NCBI RefSeq assembly: GCF_006064855.1
Contig: NZ_CP040753.1
Location: 2,902,501 to 2,966,500, forward strand
Reading direction: 5' to 3'
Length of the DNA stretch: 64,000 bases
DNA from: Sulfitobacter sp. BSw21498
GTDB taxonomy: Bacteria; Pseudomonadota; Alphaproteobacteria; Rhodobacterales; Rhodobacteraceae
Shown: positions 20,122-28,411 of the stretch, in pieces
Position numbering within the stretch: position 1 is the first letter of the stretch
Layout of the letters: the number at the start of each line of letters is the position of its first letter
Made by a program: the position numbers and the translations under genes
The notes under the pieces: model-generated
Told to the model about the DNA's origin: nothing
Database searches by the model: none
Seen by the model: only the letters and a program-made list of their open reading frames with translations

Positions 20122-20547
20122 ATGACCCTTTTCAATACAAAAACCTTTCTCGCCGCGGCCACCCTTGGTCTCATCTTGCCGCTGTCCGCACAGGCACGCC
20201 CTTATGACGTCTGCTATGCCGAGAACCTGGACGCGATCGGCTGCTGGCTCTCGGAAAAGCTCGGCGGAGATTATATCCACTTCGGCGAGCCGGATACGTC
20301 AGAAGAGCAGGTCGAACTCCAAACCCTCAGAGCGGAGGGATACATGAAACTCGACCCGATCAAAGGTGAGCTGATCGAAAAGAAGGCGACAACCAAAAAA
20401 GTCGACGGGATCAAGGGCAAGGCGCAGCCTGCCAAAGAAAATGCCAAGCGTGCTAAACACGTCAAGGTTTGCAAAACTGGTGAGATCATCAAGATGATCA
20501 AAGGGAAAGTCCCCGCCGAGAAGATCGCGGCAAGCTGTTACAAATAA
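20122..20547 (+). CDS. small secreted lysine-rich protein, unknown function
   Basis: The 141-residue protein has a signal peptide (MTLFNTKTFLAAATLGL, cleavage after LSAQA) and an AAGGA ribosome site at correct spacing. The mature part has four cysteines (VCYAENLDAIGC, KVCKTGE, ASCYK), two near each end. These flank a charged, Lys-rich middle (residues about 75-120). The pattern suggests two disulfide-closed ends around a flexible basic linker. I know no family for it. Its place between two other exported proteins ties it to the same cluster. Confidence 0.65.
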   Translation: MTLFNTKTFLAAATLGLILPLSAQARPYDVCYAENLDAIGCWLSEKLGGDYIHFGEPDTSEEQVELQTLRAEGYMKLDPIKGELIEKKATTKKVDGIKGKAQPAKENAKRAKHVKVCKTGEIIKMIKGKVPAEKIAASCYK

Positions 20548-20620
20548 CATGACAAGGCGCGGCCCGCGTTTCGGTGCGGGGCGCCCACTGGCTTATTCTT
20601 TTCAATTCGAGGTTGTCCGC

Positions 20621-21736
20621 ATGTCCCGTCTCTTCCCCGCTGCGCATATGTCGCTTCTCGCCCTTGGCCTGACCTTTTCCGCCTTGGAGGCTTCGGCCGA
20701 GATGATGGAGGTGGTCGGCATTGCGGATGGCGACACGTTGAACGTCCGCCGAGGCCCGAGTGCGTCCTCCGCCGATATTGGCGATCTGGAGGAGCACACG
20801 ATGGTCGAGGTGCTGGGTCGGAACTTTGCGCGGACATGGGCGCGGATCCAATATGGCGACCAGCTGGGCTGGGTCTCGACGGCCTATCTCGCCACCTCCG
20901 AGCCGCCCCCAGTGGCAATCGGGGCCAATGTCGTGACGGGCATTGCCGCTGACGATCCTGACGGCGGGCTGGTGGTGCGCGGTGGTGCGGGCAGGCAGTT
21001 CGCGGCCATCGGCACGCTGCGAAATGAAACCTTGGTGCATGTCATCCAGATGGCCGAGGGCGGAACATGGGCGATGATCGGTTTCGGCGGCAATGTGGGC
21101 TGGGTCTCAACGGCCTATCTGACGGCGGCCAGCACCCTGCCTGACCCGAGCGACGGGATTGATCCGCATACGGCCCCCGATGGTGCCCGCCTGCCGGCGG
21201 TGTTTACCGTGACGGGCGTGGCCGCAGGCGACAAGCTCTGGGTCCGCGATGCGCCCGCAGTCACAGGCGCTCGGCTCGGCGGGCTCACCCCCAATTCGGT
21301 GGTCAGCATCAACGCACGGGCATCCGAGGACTGGGGACAGATCACGCTCAATGGCGAGATCGGCTATGTCCACATGAGCTACCTCACACGCGCCTTTGAA
21401 AGCGGCGGTAATACGACGGTGAACGGCTTTCCATTGGGGCTGACCTGTCGTGGGACGGAGCCGTTCTGGACCTTGACCATCGCCGAAGATCGCACGGTGG
21501 AATATACTTCGCTCAACGACGGGGCGGACCCAATCACGTCGCTCACGCAAACGACACCGGCCACGGGAGGTGGCTATCCCTACACCTTCGGGGCGCAGCG
21601 TTATTCCGGCGCGCTTGATCAGACAACCTGTTCGGATGGCATGTCCGACATCAGCTATCCCATGTCCCTGATCCTGATCCGCGCGCTCAGCGGCGGGCAA
21701 ACGGAAACGCTCCATGGATGTTGCAGCTTGAAGTAG
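20621..21736 (+). CDS. exported protein with three SH3b domains
   Basis: The 371-residue protein has a signal peptide ending near LEASAE and three bacterial SH3 repeats. Each carries a LxVRxGPS/DAP-like start (TLNVRRGPSASS, LVVRGGAGRQ, LWVRDAPAVTG) and, in the first two, the end GWVSTAYL. The C-terminal ~95 residues (LTCRGTEPFWTLTI to SDISYPMSLILI) resemble the COG3650-type domain found at the end of other envelope proteins, with Cys residues likely paired. SH3b domains commonly bind cell-wall peptides, so a periplasmic, murein-associated role is likely. The start at 20621 removes an implausible 24-residue leader. Confidence 0.8.
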   Translation: MSRLFPAAHMSLLALGLTFSALEASAEMMEVVGIADGDTLNVRRGPSASSADIGDLEEHTMVEVLGRNFARTWARIQYGDQLGWVSTAYLATSEPPPVAIGANVVTGIAADDPDGGLVVRGGAGRQFAAIGTLRNETLVHVIQMAEGGTWAMIGFGGNVGWVSTAYLTAASTLPDPSDGIDPHTAPDGARLPAVFTVTGVAAGDKLWVRDAPAVTGARLGGLTPNSVVSINARASEDWGQITLNGEIGYVHMSYLTRAFESGGNTTVNGFPLGLTCRGTEPFWTLTIAEDRTVEYTSLNDGADPITSLTQTTPATGGGYPYTFGAQRYSGALDQTTCSDGMSDISYPMSLILIRALSGGQTETLHGCCSLK

Positions 21737-21874
21737 AAGCGGGCTCTCGTCGTCCGATCGCAAGCTGCATCGCAGCGTCATGGAAACAGCCACTCGCGCA
21801 TCGCGCCGCATTTGGAATGATTTAGCTGTAAAAGCCCAAATGTGACTTTACCGCGTAGCGATACCGGAATTGTC

Positions 21875-22192
21875 CTATTTGCGCCCTGTAATATCGATCT
21901 TGCCTTTAACTTTGGCGCCGCTTTCTGTTGCCATCACCTTGGCCACGACATCAGCCTGAACCCGTGAGGTCGATGCAAGCTTTAGATCGTCGCACTTCAA
22001 ACTGCCGGTGTGGCTGCCTTCAACTGTGATCTTCGTTGCCGACATTGCCCCGTCAACTGAGCCGCTCAACTGAATAGTGATCATCTTAACGCTGACATCC
22101 CCAACCACGCGACCTTTGATGTCGACACTGCCCTCACTTGAGCTGATGTTGCCTTCGATCATCAGATCTTCTTCAATAATTGAGCTTGGCAC
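21875..22192 (-). CDS. bactofilin (polymer-forming cytoskeletal protein)
   Basis: The 105-residue product is almost entirely the bactofilin beta-helix (EDLMIEGNISSSEGSVDIKG, VVGDVSVKMITIQ, GSLKCDDLKLASTSRVQADV). Bactofilins polymerise without nucleotide and position cell-wall or envelope machinery. The start is a GTG at 22190-22192, chosen because AAGGGGA lies seven bases before it and the family fold begins directly after. An upstream in-frame ATG (22330) would add 46 residues with no bactofilin character. The usual neighbouring M23 peptidase gene is not present. Confidence 0.82.
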   Translation of the reverse strand: MPSSIIEEDLMIEGNISSSEGSVDIKGRVVGDVSVKMITIQLSGSVDGAMSATKITVEGSHTGSLKCDDLKLASTSRVQADVVAKVMATESGAKVKGKIDITGRK

Positions 22193-22498
22193 ATTGAATC
22201 CCCTTGGATGAAAGATTGGCGACCATAGAATGAAAACTGGGATTTGAACACCGTCGTAGAAGGTGGTCTCTAGCGAGTCCAAGCGCAGGAAGTCACCAGG
22301 CGCGTATGTGGTGCAGCGTCGGCTTGTCACGGGGCCTGCTCAAGGGCGTGTGCGGCCCTTGGCTGCCATCGGTCAACGCAGTCGGCGCCGTGATGCGGCT
22401 TTCCGAATGCGGATGTGGCGTTGCCGCTCAACGCCAATTTCTCCTACCATCGGCGGCCTTTTAGCGTATTGAGAGAGAAACTCTTGGAAGGACAAAAA
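22193..22498. other. 306-bp divergent intergenic region
   Basis: This lies between the divergently transcribed bactofilin and unknown-protein genes and must contain both promoters. No clear operator repeat, RNA fold or small gene could be identified by eye. Confidence 0.5.
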
Positions 22499-23011
22499 AT
22501 GGCAAGCTCACAGCCCCTAACGGAACTGGTTCACACAGCGCAGAGCACGGCAAAGACGTCCTTGGACCGGATGTCGGAAATTCTGAAATGTGCCGAAGGT
22601 CAAACCCTGTCGGACGCACAAATCAAAGAAATCGCATCTGAAACGGATACGATTAAATTGGTTGCAGTGGATATTTTCACCGTGTTCGAAGCACGGATGC
22701 AACGCCATTTCAAACGAGGCCCGCTGTCACGTAAAGTACAGGCCACGCTTTTGGCGGCTGGGCATGCCGACCTCGCCGATCGACTTCACCAGTATTATTT
22801 GGCGATCAATGTTTTGAAGCACGGGCACGGCGCGAGCCACCGCGAGCTGCTGAACAACAAAAGTGCGATGTTGGTAGTGACACAGGACGAAGATAGCGGA
22901 GCGACATCACAGGGCGCGCCCACGGGTTTGATCGATGTAGCCTCGCCGCACTTTTTTGAAGGCCTGGCAGCAACCATTCTTGACGCCTACCAATTTCTTG
23001 AAAGCAGATAA
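22499..23011 (+). CDS. hypothetical protein
   Basis: The 170-residue protein has an excellent ribosome site (GGAAGGA, eight bases before the ATG) and normal codon use, so it is probably real. It is predicted soluble and mostly helical with no signal peptide or membrane segment. No motif links it to a family I recognise; the segment LHQYYLAINVLKHGHGASHRELL is notable for its His residues. It sits between bactofilin and the two-component genes, oriented with the latter but 212 bases away. Confidence 0.7.
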   Translation: MASSQPLTELVHTAQSTAKTSLDRMSEILKCAEGQTLSDAQIKEIASETDTIKLVAVDIFTVFEARMQRHFKRGPLSRKVQATLLAAGHADLADRLHQYYLAINVLKHGHGASHRELLNNKSAMLVVTQDEDSGATSQGAPTGLIDVASPHFFEGLAATILDAYQFLESR

Positions 23012-23183
23012 GGTTGGCTGCCTGATCGTCCCTTAGCGGACATTGCTAAAGTCAGCCGCGAATATCTCCTTCGAGCCGAACCGTGACCAAAGCTACATCT
23101 AAGATCTGATATTTGCTGGACCGAACAAAGCTTAATAATACTGGTGAGCGATTCAACGGCAGTAACGCTGAACCATTAGCGTA

Positions 23184-23200
23184 CCTGCAAACTCACTGCA
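23184..23200 (+). promoter_or_regulatory. candidate response-regulator box before baeS-like gene
   Basis: Two CTGCA half-sites (CCTGCA and ACTGCA) lie 11 bases apart with spacer AACTC, the phasing bound by OmpR-family dimers. The 15-mer CTGCAAACTCACTGC is repeated exactly at 25461-25475. It ends 23 bases before the kinase start and may mediate autoregulation. Confidence 0.55.
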
Positions 23201-23223
23201 TATTTCGGTGGAATACTTACGGC

Positions 23224-24693
23224 ATGAACCCAATCCGGAAGTCACTGTTTGCCAAGATATTCATAGCAGTCGCAGCGATTTCCATACTTGTCGTACTGGT
23301 GATGGCGCTGATGGTCGCGGTGTGGATGCGTGACGGTTTTGCACGGTACCTGCTAAGGGGCGAGCTGGCACAGTTCGACGAACTGGCATCGTCCTTGGCT
23401 GAGCGCAACCAAGGCGGGTGGGCTGAATTTGATGATGATCCGCAGGTCTGGGGTGCCTTTGTACATGCGCATGCTCCTCGCCCTAAGGGGAATTTCGGCC
23501 CCCGCCCAAGCCGGCCCCCGAGATTTCCATCTGAAGCGCCACCGGGTCCTAGGCAAGCCAACCCACCGCCGTTTGCGGCAGGCGACGACAATATGAGGCT
23601 CGAGAAACGCATCGTGCTGCTTGACCGCGATGGCATTCACATCGCGGGCAACATTGAACGCTCATCGTTATTTGAACGTCGCCCAGTATGTGCGAAAAAC
23701 AATTGCACGGGTGCGAACCTTCTCGGTTATATCGGATTAAGCGCCCCAGTTGAGCAGCGAGATGCGAGTGATGCATTTTTCTTGCGCGGGCAGTATGCGT
23801 CTCTTGCCCTTGCTGCGCTGATCGCCATCGCCCTTTCGGCTGCTGCTGCATTTATTATCGCGCGCCAGTTACTGGAGCCCATTAGGCGGCTGGAATCCGG
23901 GGCGAAAACGATGGCCGCAGGTAATTATACAGCAAGGATAGAACAGGACCGAAGTGACGAACTCGGGCAGTTGATCGGCCATTACAACACCTTGGCAGCG
24001 ACACTTGAACAGACGGCCAAGGCCGAGCGAGAATGGATCTCCAACACCAGCCACGAATTGCAAACTCCACTTGCGGTTCTACGGGCCCAGATTGAGGCAC
24101 TACAGGACGGGATACGCCAGCCTGATGACAAAACGCTGACCGAAATGCATGCTGCACTCATGCGACTATCGCGCTTGGTGCAGGACCTCAAAACACTGTC
24201 GTATGGCCGCGAAGCAGAATTGACATCCATACTTGAACATGAGGACCTCCCGACACTTGTAGATCAGGCGGCTGAAGCGGCGCGGTCAAGGTTAAGCGCT
24301 AAGGGAATTGAATTGGAACTCAATCTGCCCGCGCATATGTTGGTCCCGTGCGACCGAGGGCAGATCGGCCAAGTCATGGATAACGTGCTTGAGAACGCAT
24401 TCCGATACACGGATGGACCAGGCCAAATACGCGTAAATCTGCAAGACGATGAGGGTTTCGCGCTGCTGACTGTAGAGGACACTCCGCCAGCTGCGCCTGA
24501 AGGTGATGTGGAAAAGCTATTTGACCGCTTCTACCGTGTGGAAGCATCGCGATCTCGCGCGTATGGTGGGTCTGGACTGGGGCTTTCTGTCTGTAAGGCG
24601 ATCGTAGAGGCGCATGGCGGCACCATCTCTGCTGGCCGCTCTGAGTTGGGCGGGGTGCAAACTGTCATTCGATTGCCAAAGGAATCAAAATGA
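23224..24693 (+). CDS. sensor histidine kinase, BaeS-like
   Basis: The 489-residue kinase has membrane helices at about 8-35 and 195-218. The periplasmic loop contains an unusual Pro/Arg-rich stretch (around residues 80-120, [19 protein letters not shown]) and a Cys pair (CAKNNC). A HAMP domain, His in WISNTSHELQTPLAV, N box (DNVLENAFRYTDG) and G2 box (SGLGLSVCKAIVEAHGG) follow. The first G box is degenerate (VEDTPPAAP instead of DNGPG). The start at 23224 begins the first membrane helix directly. The stop overlaps the response regulator start by four bases. The signal sensed is unknown; metal or copper stress is a guess based on the neighbours. Confidence 0.88.
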   Translation: MNPIRKSLFAKIFIAVAAISILVVLVMALMVAVWMRDGFARYLLRGELAQFDELASSLAERNQGGWAEFDDDPQVWGAFVHAHAPRPKGNFGPRPSRPPRFPSEAPPGPRQANPPPFAAGDDNMRLEKRIVLLDRDGIHIAGNIERSSLFERRPVCAKNNCTGANLLGYIGLSAPVEQRDASDAFFLRGQYASLALAALIAIALSAAAAFIIARQLLEPIRRLESGAKTMAAGNYTARIEQDRSDELGQLIGHYNTLAATLEQTAKAEREWISNTSHELQTPLAVLRAQIEALQDGIRQPDDKTLTEMHAALMRLSRLVQDLKTLSYGREAELTSILEHEDLPTLVDQAAEAARSRLSAKGIELELNLPAHMLVPCDRGQIGQVMDNVLENAFRYTDGPGQIRVNLQDDEGFALLTVEDTPPAAPEGDVEKLFDRFYRVEASRSRAYGGSGLGLSVCKAIVEAHGGTISAGRSELGGVQTVIRLPKESK

Positions 24694-25370
24694 CCACTGC
24701 GAGCATCCTAATCGTAGAAGATGAAATTGCGCTTGCAGAAGTTGTGCGGGATTACCTGCTTACTGAAGGTATGAGTGTCGAAATGCTCAGTACGGGCGCG
24801 GGTGCCGTCGAACTCGCACAGGCAAAGCAGTATGATCTGATCATTCTCGACTTGATGCTGCCGGCAGTCGACGGGCTGACGATCTGCCGGGACTTGCGCA
24901 AGACATTAGATGTGCCGATCATCATGACCACTGCGAAGGTTGAAGAAATCGACCGCCTGTTGGGGCTCGAGCTGGGGGCCGATGATTACCTATGCAAACC
25001 CTATTCCCCGCGTGAGCTTGTCGCGCGGGTCAGGGCGGTCTTGCGGCGACGCCCTATTGGCAAGCCCACCGAAAGCCCTGTCACGAACGACCGCCTTATC
25101 ATTAACGGCGACAGGTGGCAGGCAACGCTGGATGGCAGCCACCTCGATCTTACGCGTCGCGAATTCTCGGTGTTGCAGGCGTTGGCTTCAAGGCCAGGCC
25201 GCGTTTTTTCGCGCGATCAACTGCTCTCTCTCGCCTTTCCCGACGACACAGAGGTCTTTGACCGAACCGTCGACAGTCACATTCGAAATATTCGGCGGAA
25301 GATCGCATCGGTCAGCACTTGGGACCCGATCCGCTCTGTCTATGGCGTGGGATACGCGTACGATGGATAA
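24690..25370 (+). CDS. OmpR-family response regulator, BaeR-like
   Basis: The 226-residue protein has a receiver domain with EDE at 10-12, phosphoacceptor Asp54 (LIILDLMLPAVDG) and Lys in YLCKPYSPRELV. The C-terminal winged helix runs from LDLTRREFSVLQAL to the closing VYGVGYAYDG. It is co-translated with the kinase. The family tends to control envelope-stress and efflux genes. Here the likely targets are its own operon and the exported Cys protein, because both promoters share the same phased repeat. Confidence 0.92.
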   Translation: MTTASILIVEDEIALAEVVRDYLLTEGMSVEMLSTGAGAVELAQAKQYDLIILDLMLPAVDGLTICRDLRKTLDVPIIMTTAKVEEIDRLLGLELGADDYLCKPYSPRELVARVRAVLRRRPIGKPTESPVTNDRLIINGDRWQATLDGSHLDLTRREFSVLQALASRPGRVFSRDQLLSLAFPDDTEVFDRTVDSHIRNIRRKIASVSTWDPIRSVYGVGYAYDG

Positions 25371-25448
25371 AGGGGCTGCACGCGCCTTATCCTCCGAGAA
25401 TTGAGCCACAAAAGCTACAGAGCTCATTTTTTAACGATCTGCATTTTC

Positions 25449-25476
25449 GCTGCATAATTGCTGCAAACTCACTGCT
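25449..25476 (+). promoter_or_regulatory. candidate response-regulator box, three phased half-sites
   Basis: GCTGCA at 25449, GCTGCA at 25460 and ACTGCT at 25471 lie on an exact 11-bp phase. The 15-mer covering the last two is identical to that before the BaeS-like gene. The site is 62 bases before the start of the small Cys protein gene. Confidence 0.58.
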
Positions 25477-25537
25477 CAAAGAACATGGAAAAGGATCCTG
25501 TGAATGGCGACTTAACGCCACAATAGGAGAACCTACG

Positions 25538-25942
25538 ATGTTCATGGATAAATTTAGAGCACGACGCGCACAGTCCGCGGCCCAACGCAAGATCCCGCTT
25601 TACCGACCAACAGTACCGCGCATCAAAGGAAACCAAAGTGTTATCCTCGCGATCACATTGGCCGCAGTGCTTCTGGGCGCGCTGAACATCTCGGCTGTGC
25701 GGGCTGAAAGCATGCCAGTCACGGACCAAGGAATCGTTTATGCGCAAGCTGCCCCGTCCGGTAAGGGAGCGCGCGCAGACCGCCCGCCGCGCGAAGCAAT
25801 AAGCGCTTGTGAAAATGCGCAGCCGAAGGCAGCCTGTGAATTCTCAGGTCGTGACGGCAACGCTGTTCAGGGCACCTGTATGTCCCCCAAGTCGGATGTG
25901 CCTCTTGCCTGCGCCCCAGCGAGTATGCCGAAAAAGGGCTAA
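25538..25942 (+). CDS. small exported Cys-containing protein
   Basis: The 134-residue protein has a basic N-terminus followed by one hydrophobic segment (VILAITLAAVLLGALNIS, residues about 36-53), acting as a signal or anchor. The C-terminal ~50 residues follow the pattern PP-EAI-AC-A-C-F-GRDG-GTC-SP-LACAP, with four Cys. I recall this pattern as a conserved small module found with YHYH-domain proteins in several marine proteobacteria. That recollection needs a search. AGGAG precedes the ATG. A phased operator candidate before it matches the one before the two-component genes. The biochemical role is unknown. Confidence 0.7.
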   Translation: MFMDKFRARRAQSAAQRKIPLYRPTVPRIKGNQSVILAITLAAVLLGALNISAVRAESMPVTDQGIVYAQAAPSGKGARADRPPREAISACENAQPKAACEFSGRDGNAVQGTCMSPKSDVPLACAPASMPKKG

Positions 25943-25966
25943 GCTCCCCTCCTGAATCACTTTTCG

Positions 25967-25998
25967 ACACGGCACCCCACATTGGGTTGTCGTGTTTT
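25967..25998 (+). terminator. hairpin terminator after the small Cys protein gene
   Basis: ACACGGCACCC pairs with GGGTTGTCGTGT around a loop of about six bases, with one bulge and a G-T pair, and is followed by TTTT. It may end or attenuate transcription before the YHYH gene. Confidence 0.5.
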
Positions 25999-26028
25999 CT
26001 GTAAACGTCCTGATAAAGGATTTGCTGA

Positions 26029-27201
26029 ATGAAATGTCTATCTCACCTTTGGCCGGGCCTGTTTGTGCTCGCCTCGGTCGGTTTTGGTCAAACGGCTTTG
26101 GCCCATCCCGACATCGAAGAATTTGCCAAGACGGCCTTTGCTGAGCAACCTGTGACCGTGGACTGCACGCTCGAGGAGGGCACAGCATCGAGCTGCTACA
26201 AAATCACGGTCAATTACATGCCGAAAGACTTGGACATCGGGCCGTTCTGTCCAGCGACACTGAACGACGCGGGCGGGATCTGGGACTGGACTGGCGTGAA
26301 TGCCAAGCTGTACCGCGTTGATGGGGCATTCCTTGGGATGCTGGATGAGCTTGGCTATAGCTTCTTCGACGAGGATGGAACCGTGCACACGGTCGATATC
26401 GCAACTGAACGGCCAACGGTCGACCACGCCTGCATCAATGTATCTGCGGACGAAAGCGTCGAGATCACCATGCTGCTACCGGTGACACCAGTAATGGCAG
26501 GGAGCCCCCGCCCGCTTGGCACTGTCTCCAAGGTCGGCGTGGCGCTTGATGGTGTGCCGATATTCTCGGACGCGCCCAGCATTCAGCAAACGGGGCATAT
26601 GCCAGCGCTTGATACCTGTGGCGGTCATATCGATCCCGGCGGTTGGTATCATTGGCATGCCACGTCGACGGACATAGAAACCGTCTTTGAAAAGCAAGGC
26701 GTCGCCGCAGATTGTGCATTGGATCAAGATAGCGCCGCGCTGTTCGGCTACGCATTTGACGGTCACGCCATGTATGGCAGCACCGAAGCGGATGGCGCAG
26801 AAGTCACGGGTCTTGATGCTTGCAACGGTCACATCGGAGCGACACCCACAGGCGAAATATATCATTATCATGCTACGGATGAATTCCCGAACCTGCCGGC
26901 ATGTCTGGTTGGCGTGCAAGCCGTGGGTAATTTCTCAACAACCGCAACTGCAGGGGTTGGCGCAACACGGGCTGGTGCAGACGGGCGCAATGAACCGCCA
27001 CGTCCCGGCGATGGCACGTCGGGACAGATGCCTCCGGGTTTTTCTGAGGCTGCAGAGACGCTGGGGGTAACACCCGAAGAACTGGTGCGTGCCTTGGGCG
27101 ACCCTCAAGCTGGACGGCCCGATATGTCCGCTGCGGCCAAGGCGCTGGGCATCACCGAAGATGCCTTGCGGGCCACCCTTCCACCACCGCCCGACCATTA
27201 A
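26029..27201 (+). CDS. YHYH-domain secreted protein
   Basis: The 390-residue protein has a signal peptide (cleavage near QTALA, residue 25) and a His-rich YHYH domain in residues about 170-295. Visible blocks are GGHIDPGGWYHWHAT, LFGYAFDGHAMYG, and EIYHYHATDEFPNLPACLVG. The many His, Asp and Cys residues suggest metal binding, but no activity is established for the family to my knowledge. After a Pro/Gly-rich linker, two helical repeats end the protein (AETLGVTPEELVRALG and AKALGITEDALRATL). The gene follows the small Cys protein by 86 bases and shares its direction; a terminator-like hairpin lies between. Confidence 0.82.
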   Translation: MKCLSHLWPGLFVLASVGFGQTALAHPDIEEFAKTAFAEQPVTVDCTLEEGTASSCYKITVNYMPKDLDIGPFCPATLNDAGGIWDWTGVNAKLYRVDGAFLGMLDELGYSFFDEDGTVHTVDIATERPTVDHACINVSADESVEITMLLPVTPVMAGSPRPLGTVSKVGVALDGVPIFSDAPSIQQTGHMPALDTCGGHIDPGGWYHWHATSTDIETVFEKQGVAADCALDQDSAALFGYAFDGHAMYGSTEADGAEVTGLDACNGHIGATPTGEIYHYHATDEFPNLPACLVGVQAVGNFSTTATAGVGATRAGADGRNEPPRPGDGTSGQMPPGFSEAAETLGVTPEELVRALGDPQAGRPDMSAAAKALGITEDALRATLPPPPDH

Positions 27202-27225
27202 TGACCATTAAGACAGGATACAGTT

Positions 27226-27251
27226 CACCGAGCAGGGCTACTTGCTCGGTG
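27226..27251 (+). promoter_or_regulatory. perfect inverted repeat before lipoprotein gene
   Basis: CACCGAGCA and TGCTCGGTG form a perfect 9-bp stem around an 8-base loop, 17 bases before the lipoprotein start. No T-run follows, so it is more likely an operator or RNA hairpin than a terminator. Confidence 0.45.
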
Positions 27252-27268
27252 CCGTTGAGGAAATTGAG

Positions 27269-28411
27269 ATGACGTGCACGAAACCAACCAGTGACCTTTT
27301 GGGCCGCCGCTTGCTTCTCATGGGTCTTGGGGTAACCGCCCTTTCAGCCTGCTCAAGCCGCGTTCAGATCCCCTTGGAAACGCGTGTTGCAACAGACGAT
27401 GACCCGCTGTCTCGGTTTCGTCTCTTTGCGGATGATGGGCCGGATGAATGGCTCAAACACCTGCATCCCCCGCAATCCTCGTCGGGGTCTTCCGACGGGC
27501 CGAACGTGCTGGCCCTATCCGGCGGCGGTGAGGATGGTGCTTTTGGTGCAGGCGCGCTTGTTGGCTGGTCCGCACGGGGCGACAGACCCGACTTTGACCT
27601 GGTGACCGGTATCTCGACCGGAGCGCTGATCGCGCCCTTTGCGTTTATGGGACAGGACTATGACGAGGTTCTGACCCGCGTCTTCACCCAAAGTGATGCA
27701 AGTGACATCATGCGGATGCGTCCATTTCAAGCAGTCTTCAGCGACGCGCTATATGACACTTCTCCGCTTGCAGTGTTGATCGAGGAAAACACCCCACCCT
27801 CGTTCCTCCGTGCCATTGCGCAAAAGCATAAAGCGGGAAATAGTCTGCTGGTCGTAACCTCGGAGCTTGATAGTGCGCGAGCCTCGGTCTGGGACATGGG
27901 TGCCATCGCCGCCGCAGGGCAATACGATCTGTTTCGCAGTATAATGCGGGCGTCTGCTGCATTGCCGGGCCTCTTTCCGCCCGTGAACCTGCGATACAGT
28001 GTGAATGATAAAACCTATGCGGAAACACATGTCGACGGTGGCGTTCACATGCAGTTTCTGGCGGTACCTAATTTCGCGTTCACAACACCTGATCAGAAGC
28101 TGCAAGGCGGGCATATCTACGTCCTCATCAACAACACGCTTAACCCTGCACCTGAGACAGTAAGAAGATCCGCGCTAAGCATCTCGCAACAAGCGCTCAC
28201 GACAACAGGCAGAGCAAATGCATTGTTACAGGTCAACGCGACGCAGCTTTACGCGCGAGAAAGGGGGCTCCGCTTTTCGGTGACATCGATCGATCCGAGT
28301 TCGGGGATCGTCTATGATCCGTCGGATCGGTTTTCATCAACTTATATGAACGCCCTTTATCAGCACGGGGCGGAGCGGGCGCAGAATGGCGCTCTTTGGA
28401 CGAACGCATAG
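27269..28411 (+). CDS. patatin-like phospholipase lipoprotein
   Basis: The 380-residue protein starts with a lipoprotein signal (LLLMGLGVTALSAC, lipidated Cys near residue 27). Its patatin core shows the oxyanion loop LSGGGEDGAFGAG, nucleophile Ser in GISTG and catalytic Asp in HVDGGVH. It is therefore a likely membrane-anchored periplasmic or surface acyl hydrolase acting on phospholipids. The start at 27269 has GAGGAA upstream. It follows the YHYH gene by 67 bases including the inverted repeat, so co-regulation with that module is possible. The substrate is unknown. Confidence 0.87.
   Translation: MTCTKPTSDLLGRRLLLMGLGVTALSACSSRVQIPLETRVATDDDPLSRFRLFADDGPDEWLKHLHPPQSSSGSSDGPNVLALSGGGEDGAFGAGALVGWSARGDRPDFDLVTGISTGALIAPFAFMGQDYDEVLTRVFTQSDASDIMRMRPFQAVFSDALYDTSPLAVLIEENTPPSFLRAIAQKHKAGNSLLVVTSELDSARASVWDMGAIAAAGQYDLFRSIMRASAALPGLFPPVNLRYSVNDKTYAETHVDGGVHMQFLAVPNFAFTTPDQKLQGGHIYVLINNTLNPAPETVRRSALSISQQALTTTGRANALLQVNATQLYARERGLRFSVTSIDPSSGIVYDPSDRFSSTYMNALYQHGAERAQNGALWTNA

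Noticed and set aside
22193..22330. Longer bactofilin start at 22330
   Set aside because: The extra 46 residues do not fit the family, whereas the GTG at 22192 has AAGGGGA at ideal spacing.
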